Of a stretch of DNA of 64,000 nucleotides, positions 17,385 through 24,970 are shown one piece after another. The translations under genes were made by a program, and so were the position numbers. Source of the stretch: 13-1-40CM-70-15 sp964641215 (GTDB taxonomy: Bacteria; Gemmatimonadota; Gemmatimonadetes; Gemmatimonadales; GWC2-71-9); contig CAZXKD010000001.1 in assembly GCA_964641215.1 (NCBI GenBank), positions 1 to 64,000 of the forward strand, read 5' to 3'. Every line of letters starts with the position of its first letter. Position 1 is the first letter of the stretch. The notes beneath the pieces were generated by a model. It ran no database searches. It was not told the origin of the DNA and saw only the letters and a program-made list of their open reading frames with translations.

Positions 17385-19193
17385 ATGCGTCGCCGCGGCC
17401 GGGGGCTCGCCCTTGTTGCCGCCGTAGCGCTCGTCGCCTGCGACCGGCCGGCACCGGCGGGTGGTCCCTTCGACTGGCTGTTCGTGGGCTCCCGGGCGCC
17501 GGGTCGCTTCCTCCACGTCTCATCCTACGACACGACCGGCGGCAATGCGGACCGGCTGGAAATCGCCGCCGGCGACAGCGCCGTGCTGCTCGACGCAGTC
17601 GGGCCCGGCGTCATCCGGCGGCTGTGGATCACGGTCGCCTCGCGCGACCCGCAGTACCTGCGGCGCATCGCACTGGAGATGTACTGGGACGGGGAGCGCG
17701 ACCCATCGGTCGCCGCCCCGCTCGGCGACTTCTTCGGGAACGGCTTCTCCAAGAAACACTACACCGCCATCGCCATGGGCGAGTCGAGCGGGGGTTTCTA
17801 CTGCTATCTGCCGATGCCGTTCCGCAGCCATGCGCGCATCGTCGCCGTGAACGGCACCGGCCGACCGATCGACGCCTTCTACTATAACATCGACTTCGTC
17901 ACGGACGTCCGGCTGCCGCGCGACGTGGCGACGTTCCACGCGTGGTGGCACCGCGATCCCCGCACGACGACGCACGCCCCGCACCTCATCCTGGCGGCGC
18001 GTGGTCGAGGTCACCTGGTCGGCGTATCGCTCAACGCGGAGAGTTACGGGGGAGGCCTGGGGTTCCTCGAAGGAGACGAGATATGGACCGTGGATGGGCA
18101 GTTCCGGGGCCAGGGCACCGGCACGGAGGATTACTTCAACAGTGGCTGGTATTTCGATGAGGGTCCCTACGGCGGCCCCTGGCACGGTCTGATCGTCAAG
18201 GATGAGAAGGCCGGCCGCATCGCGGCCTACCGCTGGCACCTGCCCGATCCGGTCCCGTTCCGCGACTCGATCCGGGTCGCGATCGAGCACGGGACCGAGA
18301 ATACGGAAGTCGCCGACTACGCCACGATGGCCTACTGGTACCAGACGGAGCCGCACGCTCTCCAGCCGCCGCTGCCGCCCCCCGACCGCCGGCTGCTTCA
18401 GGCGGTGAAGATTCCGCCCACCGCCGTGCTGGCCGAGTCCCTCCCACCCGTCGCGCGTCATGGAGATCGCATGGAGCTCACGGTGCCGGTTCCCCGACCG
18501 GACCGGTATGCGGTCGTCGAGTATCCGCTCGGCGCGGACCACCTGGTCAAGCCGCCCGTGCCCCGCGGCATCCAGCGCGCGGCCCGGGCCGTGACGCTCT
18601 CCCTGGGAGGGGGCGATACGCTCCTTGCGGCGGTGGAGGCCGTCCCGGTCCGCGCGTGGGCGCGGGAGTGGGCCATCAGCGGTCCGTTCCCCAATCCGCG
18701 GACCATGGGAAGCGAGCACAGTCCTGCCCTCGACAGCGTCTACCCGCCCGAGCGCGACGCGGGCCGCCCAGAAGAGGGGGCCGCGCTAGGGGGGGGGGGG
18801 AAGGAACGGTGGCGTCGCGTCCGCGCCGGTGCGGATGGCCAAGTGCGCTTGGTGCCGCTCTACCGCCCGAGCGACTGGGTGGCCGTGTACGCCGGGACCT
18901 TTCTGTACTCGCCGCGGGCGCAGCCGGTGACGCTGCTGCTGGGCGCCGACGATGCCCACCAGCTCTGGGTCAACGGCGCCCTCGTCTCCCGCCGCCAGGG
19001 CCGCCACGAGTCCAAGCCCGACGACGTCTCCGTCCCCGTCCCGGTGCGGGCGGGCTGGAACGCCGTGCTGCTCAAGGTTGCGAACCTGGACGGAGGTTGG
19101 GCATTCCAGCTGCGGGCAGCGGACCCTGCGGGCGAGCTCCGCTGGAGCGCGCGTCCCGGGAGGCCGCTGCAGTCTCCCGGCTCGACCCCCTAG
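17385..19193 (+). CDS. GH172 (DUF2961) glycoside hydrolase-like lipoprotein
   Basis: A 602-residue lipoprotein (signal ends LVAC, Cys about 17). Residues ~30-340 match the DUF2961 fold, now glycoside hydrolase family 172, whose known members act on alpha-fructofuranosides and arabinofuranosides. Typical motifs are WITVASRDPQYLRRIALEMYWDGE, FFGNGFSKKHY, FYYNIDFV and GTGTEDYFNSGWYF, the last with a candidate catalytic Glu. A C-terminal beta-rich domain (about 480-595, LLLGADDAHQLWVNG) resembles a carbohydrate-binding module. Between them the linker EEGAALGGGGKERW is encoded by a 12-base G run (18789-18800). A GTG three bases earlier could also start it. It may release sugars for the neighbouring dehydrogenase. 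Confidence 0.85.
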   Translation: MRRRGRGLALVAAVALVACDRPAPAGGPFDWLFVGSRAPGRFLHVSSYDTTGGNADRLEIAAGDSAVLLDAVGPGVIRRLWITVASRDPQYLRRIALEMYWDGERDPSVAAPLGDFFGNGFSKKHYTAIAMGESSGGFYCYLPMPFRSHARIVAVNGTGRPIDAFYYNIDFVTDVRLPRDVATFHAWWHRDPRTTTHAPHLILAARGRGHLVGVSLNAESYGGGLGFLEGDEIWTVDGQFRGQGTGTEDYFNSGWYFDEGPYGGPWHGLIVKDEKAGRIAAYRWHLPDPVPFRDSIRVAIEHGTENTEVADYATMAYWYQTEPHALQPPLPPPDRRLLQAVKIPPTAVLAESLPPVARHGDRMELTVPVPRPDRYAVVEYPLGADHLVKPPVPRGIQRAARAVTLSLGGGDTLLAAVEAVPVRAWAREWAISGPFPNPRTMGSEHSPALDSVYPPERDAGRPEEGAALGGGGKERWRRVRAGADGQVRLVPLYRPSDWVAVYAGTFLYSPRAQPVTLLLGADDAHQLWVNGALVSRRQGRHESKPDDVSVPVPVRAGWNAVLLKVANLDGGWAFQLRAADPAGELRWSARPGRPLQSPGSTP

Positions 19194-19202
19194 ACTTACC
19201 CT
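19191..19202 (+). promoter_or_regulatory. Leaderless -10 (TAGACT) using the upstream stop codon
   Basis: TAGACT (19191-19196) is exactly 6 bases before the GTG at 19203. Its first three bases are the TAG stop of the GH172 gene. No ribosome site is present. Confidence 0.5.
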
Positions 19203-22200
19203 GTGAGCCCGCACACCACCGATCACACCTTCCTCGATCCCACGGGGCGCCGCTGGGCTCGCATTCGGCTCGGGGCGCGCGTGGCGGGCGTGATCAGCAC
19301 GGTGTTCCTGCTGGTCGTGGTCAGTGGCGTCGTGTTCGCGCCGATCCTACCGGACCTGCCGCTGGTGCAGACGGCGGCCGATTCGTTGGGTGCCGCCCCG
19401 CGCCGTGCCCGGCCGCCGGCGCGGCGCTACGTGTCGATCCGCGCCGAGCGGGAGCGGCTCGCGGCGCGGCAGCGACTGTTCGAGTATCTGCGACAGCACC
19501 CCGCCCCGCCGGCGCTGCACTACGCCCAGATGCCGCTGACCCGGCCCAACGTGCGGCCCGACCGGCTGCTGGCGGAGCCACCCACGAGCGATCCCATCGT
19601 CGCCGGCTTCTACGTCAACTGGGACGACAACTCCTACGCCTCTCTGAAGACCCATCTCGACGCGTTGGACTGGGTCGTGGCCGAGTGGGGTTTCGTGGGC
19701 CGCGGCGGCGACACGCTCCCCGTCCGGTTCGAGGTACCCGACACCGTGCTGGCACTGATGCGGAGCCCGAAGCAGCCGCCGCTGGTGTTCGCGCTCATCA
19801 CCAACTTCACGGGTGAGGATTTCGACCCGCGCCCGGTGGCGCGGATGCTGCGCCAGCCGCGGCTGCGTCGCAAGGCGCTGGAAGAGATCGTGGACGCCGT
19901 CACCCACTACGACCTCGCCGGCGTGACGATCGACTTCGAGCAGATCCCCCACGCGCTGCACCCCCAGCTGCTCTCCTTCTTACGCGAGCTGCGGACGCGA
20001 CTCGCGCCGGGCGGGCGCCTGCTCACCCAGACCATCCCCGGCGACGACGCCAGCTGGCCGGCCGAGCAATACGCCGCCGTCAACGACCGCGTGTTCGTGA
20101 TGCTGTACGACGAGCACGACCCGTCGGACGACCCCGGGCCGATCGCGAGCCAGGGGTGGTTCGAGCACCACATGCAGCGGGTGCTGGCCCGCGTGCCCGC
20201 CGACAAGCTGATCCTCGGCATCGGGCAGTACGGCTACGAGTGGTCGGACACGTCCGAATCGGCGATCGAGCTGACCTACCAAGACGTCATGGTGCTGGCC
20301 CGGGACCATCACACCATGCCGACGATGGATGCGGCGTCGCTCAATCCGACCTTCGGCTGGGACGATACGGATTCGACCAGCTACATCGTCTGGTTTCTCG
20401 ACGCTCCCACAGCGTATAACCAGATCCGGCGGGCCCTGCCGACGGGGGTGGCGGGGGTCGGCATCTGGCGGCTCGGCTCCGAGGACCCGTCCCTGTGGGC
20501 GGTGCTCGGCCGGCAAGGGCTCGCCCCCTCCCCCACCGCCCTCGACACCATCCACATCGGCTACGACGTCGAGTTCATCGGAACGGGGGAGATCCTCCGG
20601 ATGGTGGCCGAGCCGACGCTGGGCACGCGGACCCTGCGGGCCGACCCCGCGAGCGGGCTCGTCGTCCGGGAGGCCGTGACGCGCATCCCTTCGACTTACG
20701 TGATCCGGCGCTACGGCCGTCGCAAGCGCGCGGTGGCGCTGACGTTCGACGACGGCCCCGACCCGGTGTGGACGCCGCGCATCCTCGATACGCTGCGCGC
20801 GCACGAAGCCAAGGCGACCTTCTTCATCATCGGGGAGAACGCCGAGGTCCATCCCGAGCTGGTGCGTCGGGAATTGCGGGAAGGGCACGAGATCGGCAAC
20901 CACACGTTCACCCATCCCAACCTGGCGCTCGTGAGCGCGCGGGCCACGCGGTACGAGCTCAACGCGACGGAGCGGCTGATCGAAGCGATCACCAACCGCC
21001 GCACCGCTCTGTTCCGGCCACCCTACTTCGGAGACGCCGAGCCGACGACCCCCGACGAGCTGGTGCCGATCGCCATCGCCCAGGATCTGGGCTACATCAC
21101 CGTGGGATTGCGGGACGACCCGGGGGACTGGGCCGAGCCCGGCGTCGAGACGATCGTGCGCCGCAGCCTCGACCAGTTGGGGCGCGGCAACGTGATCCTG
21201 TTGCACGACGGCGGCGGCAATCGCTATCAGACGGTGCGGGCGTTGGGACCGCTCATCGATTCACTGCGCGCGCGCGGCCTCTCGCTCACGACCGTCACCG
21301 ACCTCGCGGGCATCAGCCGAGACCAGGCGATGCCGCCGCTGCCCCGGAACGCCGCGGTGCGTCGCTTCATGGAGCTGACCTCGTTCTCGATCGCGGGCTG
21401 GATCGAGCTCGGCATGCACGCCGTGTTCCTCGTCGCGATGGTGCTCGGCTTTGCCCGGCTCCTCGGGATCCTGGGCTTGGCCATCCGGCACCGCATGGCG
21501 CGGCGCTACGCGCGGCGGACCATGGATGCGAGCTACCGCCCGACCGTGACGGTCGTCGTGCCGGCCTACAACGAGGAGCAGGTGGTCTGCCGCACCGTGG
21601 AGTCCCTGCTCGCACAGCAGTACCCGGCGCTCGAGATCGTGGTGGTAGACGACGGGTCGACCGATGGCACATTCGCGGCGCTGACCGCGGCGTTCCGCGG
21701 CCATCCCCAGGTACGGGTGTTCCGCAAGGCGAACGGCGGCAAGGCGAGCGCTCTCAACTTCGGCGTCGAGCGCTCGACGGGGGAGATCATCGTGGCGCTC
21801 GACGCCGACACGCTGTTCGCGACCGGCACCATTGCCTCGTTGGTCGCGCGACTCGCCGACCCGCGGGTCGGCGCCGTGGCCGGCAATGCCAAGGTGGGCA
21901 ACCGGATCAACTTGATTACACGGTGGCAAGCGATCGAGTACGTCACCAGCCAGAACATCGACCGGCGCGCATTCGCGCTGCTGAACTGCATCACGGTCGT
22001 GCCAGGCGCCGTGGGCGCGTGGCGGCGGGAGCTCATCCTGCAGGGAGGCGGCTTCAGCGCCGACACGCTCGCCGAAGATCAGGACCTCACGCTCGCCCTG
22101 CTGCGACGCGGCTGGCGCGTGGCCTACGCCGACGACGCGATCGCGTTCACCGAGGCCCCGGACACGCTGCGCACCCTCGCCCGGCAACGGTTCCGCTGGA

Positions 22201-22658
22201 GCTTCGGGACATTGCAGTGCGCCTGGAAGCACCGCGACGTGCTGTTCCATCCAAGCTACGGCACGCTCGGCCTCGTCGGGATGCCGAACATCTGGATCTT
22301 CCAGCTTCTGTTCCCGCTCATTTCTCCGATCGCGGATCTTTTGTTCCTCTGGTCGCTGCTGCGGGTGTACCTGAACTACATCGAGCACGGGCCCGAGTAC
22401 GCTCTCCAGACGTTGATCCAGGTCGTGGTGTACTACGCGGCCTTCCTCGCGGTGGACTGGCTCGCGGCCGTCGTCGCGCTCTTCCTGGAAAGAAGCGAAG
22501 AGCGATCTCTGGCTTGGCTGGTGCTGTTGCAGCGCTTCGCCTACCGCCAGGTGATGTACTGGGTGGTCGTGCAAGCGGTGGTGGCCGCCCTGCAGGGGCG
22601 CGCACGCGGCTGGGGCAAGCTGATCCGTAAAGGCACGGTGACGGTGGGTGCCGGCTAG
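19203..22658 (+). CDS. GH18 - polysaccharide deacetylase (CE4) - GT2 fusion
   Basis: A 1,151-residue membrane enzyme. After an N-terminal helix (about 27-47) comes a GH18-like TIM barrel (about 125-430; GVTIDFEQIP keeps Asp and Glu of the DxxDxDxE motif but in reduced form). A NodB/CE4 deacetylase follows (about 505-700; TFDDGPDP, HTFTHPN and FRPPYFGD). After a helix at about 730-755 there is a family 2 glycosyltransferase (about 780-1010; VPAYNEEQ, DDGSTDGT, DADT, EDQDLT and QRFRWSFGT), then C-terminal membrane helices. The set suggests synthesis, deacetylation and trimming of a beta-linked N-acetylglucosamine polymer, as in PgaC/PgaB or chitin synthase systems. The GTG start has no ribosome site. 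Confidence 0.9.
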   Translation: MSPHTTDHTFLDPTGRRWARIRLGARVAGVISTVFLLVVVSGVVFAPILPDLPLVQTAADSLGAAPRRARPPARRYVSIRAERERLAARQRLFEYLRQHPAPPALHYAQMPLTRPNVRPDRLLAEPPTSDPIVAGFYVNWDDNSYASLKTHLDALDWVVAEWGFVGRGGDTLPVRFEVPDTVLALMRSPKQPPLVFALITNFTGEDFDPRPVARMLRQPRLRRKALEEIVDAVTHYDLAGVTIDFEQIPHALHPQLLSFLRELRTRLAPGGRLLTQTIPGDDASWPAEQYAAVNDRVFVMLYDEHDPSDDPGPIASQGWFEHHMQRVLARVPADKLILGIGQYGYEWSDTSESAIELTYQDVMVLARDHHTMPTMDAASLNPTFGWDDTDSTSYIVWFLDAPTAYNQIRRALPTGVAGVGIWRLGSEDPSLWAVLGRQGLAPSPTALDTIHIGYDVEFIGTGEILRMVAEPTLGTRTLRADPASGLVVREAVTRIPSTYVIRRYGRRKRAVALTFDDGPDPVWTPRILDTLRAHEAKATFFIIGENAEVHPELVRRELREGHEIGNHTFTHPNLALVSARATRYELNATERLIEAITNRRTALFRPPYFGDAEPTTPDELVPIAIAQDLGYITVGLRDDPGDWAEPGVETIVRRSLDQLGRGNVILLHDGGGNRYQTVRALGPLIDSLRARGLSLTTVTDLAGISRDQAMPPLPRNAAVRRFMELTSFSIAGWIELGMHAVFLVAMVLGFARLLGILGLAIRHRMARRYARRTMDASYRPTVTVVVPAYNEEQVVCRTVESLLAQQYPALEIVVVDDGSTDGTFAALTAAFRGHPQVRVFRKANGGKASALNFGVERSTGEIIVALDADTLFATGTIASLVARLADPRVGAVAGNAKVGNRINLITRWQAIEYVTSQNIDRRAFALLNCITVVPGAVGAWRRELILQGGGFSADTLAEDQDLTLALLRRGWRVAYADDAIAFTEAPDTLRTLARQRFRWSFGTLQCAWKHRDVLFHPSYGTLGLVGMPNIWIFQLLFPLISPIADLLFLWSLLRVYLNYIEHGPEYALQTLIQVVVYYAAFLAVDWLAAVVALFLERSEERSLAWLVLLQRFAYRQVMYWVVVQAVVAALQGRARGWGKLIRKGTVTVGAG

Positions 22659-22720
22659 AGTGACCGCAGGGCCGCCCGAAGGGTCTTCATATACCCCTAC
22701 CCTTTGTCGAGGACCAGCCG

Positions 22721-23620
22721 ATGCGGATGCCCAGCGTCCCAGTTTGCGCCTTGTTGTTCGCGGGTCTCGGCGCCGGCGCCACGCCGGCCGCTGGTCAAGA
22801 CAGCACAGGGCGCGGCGCCGGCCTCCTGGCCGGCCTCGCGTTCGGGGCGGCAAAAGTCACGACCGTCCGAAGTGAGCGAGCGCTGAGCGGCGTGCTTGCC
22901 TATCAGCCGCGCGCCTGGATTACGCTCTCGACCTCCCCGACCTTCGTTCATGTCACCGACGACACGAACGGCACCCGCCTCACGAGCAGCGGGCTGGGTG
23001 ACCTGCCGCTGACCGTCGCCGTCGAGCAAGGGCTGCCGGGCGCCTGGTCACCCGATTTCGCGGCGTCCCTGAGTGTCACTGTGCCGACGGGCAGCACCCA
23101 GTGCGGCCTGGGCAGCGGCAACACCAGCGTCGGGCTCGACCTCGGGGCCGGCGTCTCCCCGGTGGACCCGGTACACCTGTCCGTGGGTGCCAGCCGCGGC
23201 CTCTCGGGAGTCTCGAGCCAGTCGGCGCTCACCGCCCCCAAAGCGACATCGCTCAGCATGGATGCGAGCGTCGACGTCGCGGAGGGGTGGACGGCGAGCG
23301 TGTCGTTCTCGGGAGATGTTGGGCAGGTGGATTCCACGCAAGCGCTGAGTCGCGACGTCGGCTTCGGCACCTCGCATACCTTGGGCAAGCGCCTGACGGT
23401 CACGATCGACGGCAGCGCCGGCCTCACCTCCGGCTCCCCCAAGTGGGCGCTGTCGCTCGGGATCGGAACGGCCTACTCCGGCATCTCGCCGGTGGGACCG
23501 AACTCGTCGTTCCGCCGGCTCCGCGGGACCTTCGTGGGCGGCGTAGGACGCGGCAACGGTCACGGCAAAATCGGCGGCAGCAAGACCGGCTCGACCAGCC
23601 CGACCCCCACGAGCTGTTGA
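22721..23620 (+). CDS. Probable outer-membrane beta-barrel protein
   Basis: A 299-residue exported protein. The signal peptide ends at AAGQ (about residue 26). The mature part alternates short hydrophobic strands with Gly/Ser/Thr turns over about 12-14 segments (ARAWITLSTSPTF, DFAASLSVTVPTG, GWTASVSFSGDVG, KLTVTIDGSAGL types), as expected for a beta barrel. The tail is Gly/Ser/Thr-rich and ends in Cys. A GAGGA site lies 7 bases before the ATG. No named family recognised. Immediately after the stop begins a poly-C zone carrying a corrupted second copy of this gene's 3' end. Confidence 0.65.
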   Translation: MRMPSVPVCALLFAGLGAGATPAAGQDSTGRGAGLLAGLAFGAAKVTTVRSERALSGVLAYQPRAWITLSTSPTFVHVTDDTNGTRLTSSGLGDLPLTVAVEQGLPGAWSPDFAASLSVTVPTGSTQCGLGSGNTSVGLDLGAGVSPVDPVHLSVGASRGLSGVSSQSALTAPKATSLSMDASVDVAEGWTASVSFSGDVGQVDSTQALSRDVGFGTSHTLGKRLTVTIDGSAGLTSGSPKWALSLGIGTAYSGISPVGPNSSFRRLRGTFVGGVGRGNGHGKIGGSKTGSTSPTPTSC

Positions 23621-23904
23621 CCCCCCCCCCCCCCCCCCCCCACCCCCCCCCCAAACCCCCCCCCCGGCGGACCCGCACGTGCCCTCCCGGCCCCCCCCGC
23701 GAAGCTCCCCNNNNNNNNNNACGGGTCACTCCCGGCACCCTGCCGGGGGGACCGACTCCTCCGTTCCCCGGGCCCCCGGGGGCCTTCGGGGGGGGGGTAG
23801 GGGCGGGAAAGGGTAACGGCAAAACGGGGGGGGAAAAACCCGGCCCCCCCACCCCCCCCCCCCCCCCCCTTTCCCCCCCCCCCCCCCCCCCGCCCAAACC
23901 CTTC
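23621..23904. other. Poly-C / 10-N zone with corrupted copy of the preceding 3' end
   Basis: No gene. Long C runs (about 23622-23640 and 23848-23890), 10 N at 23711-23720, and between them (about 23727-23848) a noisy version of bases ~23481-23605 in which many bases have become G or C. Translated, the copy reads GTLPGGPTPP and GGGVGAGKGNGK against the true GISPVGPNSS and VGGVGRGNGHGK. This looks like assembled low-quality reads rather than biology. Confidence 0.85.
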
Positions 23905-24543
23905 CTAAGGCTGCCCGGGGATGGACGACTTGGCGTCCATGCCGCGACCGGTGAGGATCATGTCGGTCCCGTCGTTGCCGCGCACCCTTACCATGCCGAA
24001 GGGGATGTCGGCGCTCACCCACGCGTCGCCGTCGGCGCTCCGCACGTGCAGCGCGCGGACCTTGCCTGCCGGCACGGTCACCGTCTCCCACCCCACGACC
24101 ACGCCGTTCGAGCAGCGGCGGACGGTCTCGGACGCGACGCCCTGGGAGATCTGGCGGCTCATCATCGAGATCATCAGGTCCGGCACCTTCAAGGCCGGTT
24201 TATCCCCGCTCTTGACGACGTAACTGCGAACGCTCGGCGTTGCCGTGCCGAGCCCAGCGACGAGCGCCTGCATGATGGTGCGATCGGCCGCGGCCTTCTC
24301 CCCCTTTTCGGTGGTGATCTCGTACCAGTAGTAAGTCGAGTCGCCGAACTTCTCCGACCCGACGATCGCCAGTCGCATCGTGGAGCTCTGGCCGGTGCCG
24401 CTCGTGACGGCGTACGATGCCCATTGACCTAGTCGCACCACTCGGATGGTGCGGCACAACTCGCTGAAGGACTGCGCGCGGAGCGTGACGGCGCCAGGGA
24501 GGACGAGCGCGAGGACCAGCAGGCAGCGGGCACGAAGCGGCAC
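23905..24543 (-). CDS. Secreted protein of unknown function
   Basis: A 212-residue protein starting at GTG 24543 (MPLRARCLLVLALVLPGAVTLRAQSF), a clear signal peptide cut after RAQ. The mature part contains RVVRLGQWASYAVTSGTGQSSTMRLAIVG and TYYWYEITTEKGEK, a beta-sandwich-like pattern seen in small periplasmic proteins of Gemmatimonadota. It ends just beside the damaged poly-C zone, so its last residues (SIPGQP) should be checked. Its promoter must lie in the 169-base divergent region. No catalytic motif seen. Confidence 0.65.
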   Translation of the reverse strand: MPLRARCLLVLALVLPGAVTLRAQSFSELCRTIRVVRLGQWASYAVTSGTGQSSTMRLAIVGSEKFGDSTYYWYEITTEKGEKAAADRTIMQALVAGLGTATPSVRSYVVKSGDKPALKVPDLMISMMSRQISQGVASETVRRCSNGVVVGWETVTVPAGKVRALHVRSADGDAWVSADIPFGMVRVRGNDGTDMILTGRGMDAKSSIPGQP

Positions 24544-24712
24544 AGTCGGACTCCGGACGGAGTGTTGGCTAGAGATACCTTTCAGACGCTCGAGCGGCCA
24601 GGAGGTTCCACAAGGACCTGGCGGGGACGAGAGGACGGTTCGCGCGCCGGCGGTCCGTGAGGCATCATTAAGCGAGCACGCAGCGCGACTTCGACCTCTT
24701 GGAGGACACCGC
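24544..24712. promoter_or_regulatory. Divergent intergenic region
   Basis: 169 bases without a gene. An imperfect inverted repeat with CCAGG (24598-24602) and CCTGG (24617-24621) ends could be an operator or a short hairpin. The plus-strand gene has GGAGG at 24701-24705. No clear -35/-10 pair. Confidence 0.3.
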
Positions 24713-24961
24713 ATGGCAGCGCCGGTCTCAGTCGAACGGTTCGTGAAGGAGCTGGAAGCCCTCAAAGCGGAAATGGACGCCGGCAAGCTGGCCCATAGTG
24801 AGTATGACCAACGCCTGGCCCGCGCGATCGGCGAGTTGCGAGAGCGTGGACTCGACGCCGATCGTGGCCGCGTGACCGCGGCCATCAACGACGCGGCCAA
24901 GCGCGGGATCATCACGCCGGCCGTGAAAGAGCACCTCGTGAAGCGGCTGGGGCTGTCATAG
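24713..24961 (+). CDS. Small conserved-looking helical protein
   Basis: An 82-residue, soluble, mostly helical protein (VERFVKELEALKAEMDAGKLAHSEYDQRLARAIGELRERGLD), probably with a coiled-coil or hairpin N-terminal half and a C-terminal helix pair (AKRGIITPAVKEHLVKRLGLS). Start chosen at the ATG 7 bases after GGAGG. No family recognised. Its TAG stop forms part of a -10 box for the following gene. Confidence 0.65.
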   Translation: MAAPVSVERFVKELEALKAEMDAGKLAHSEYDQRLARAIGELRERGLDADRGRVTAAINDAAKRGIITPAVKEHLVKRLGLS

Positions 24962-24970
24962 ATTAGCGAG
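24959..24970 (+). promoter_or_regulatory. Leaderless -10 (TAGATT) using the upstream stop codon
   Basis: TAGATT (24959-24964) is exactly 6 bases from the GTG at 24971. The first three bases are the stop codon of the 82-residue gene. A short GCGAG precedes the GTG but is too close for a ribosome site. Confidence 0.5.

Noticed and set aside
23101..24432. 443-residue plus-strand frame running through the poly-C and N zone
   Set aside because: It crosses an assembly artefact and the antisense of the secreted-protein gene; Pro/Arg-rich noise.
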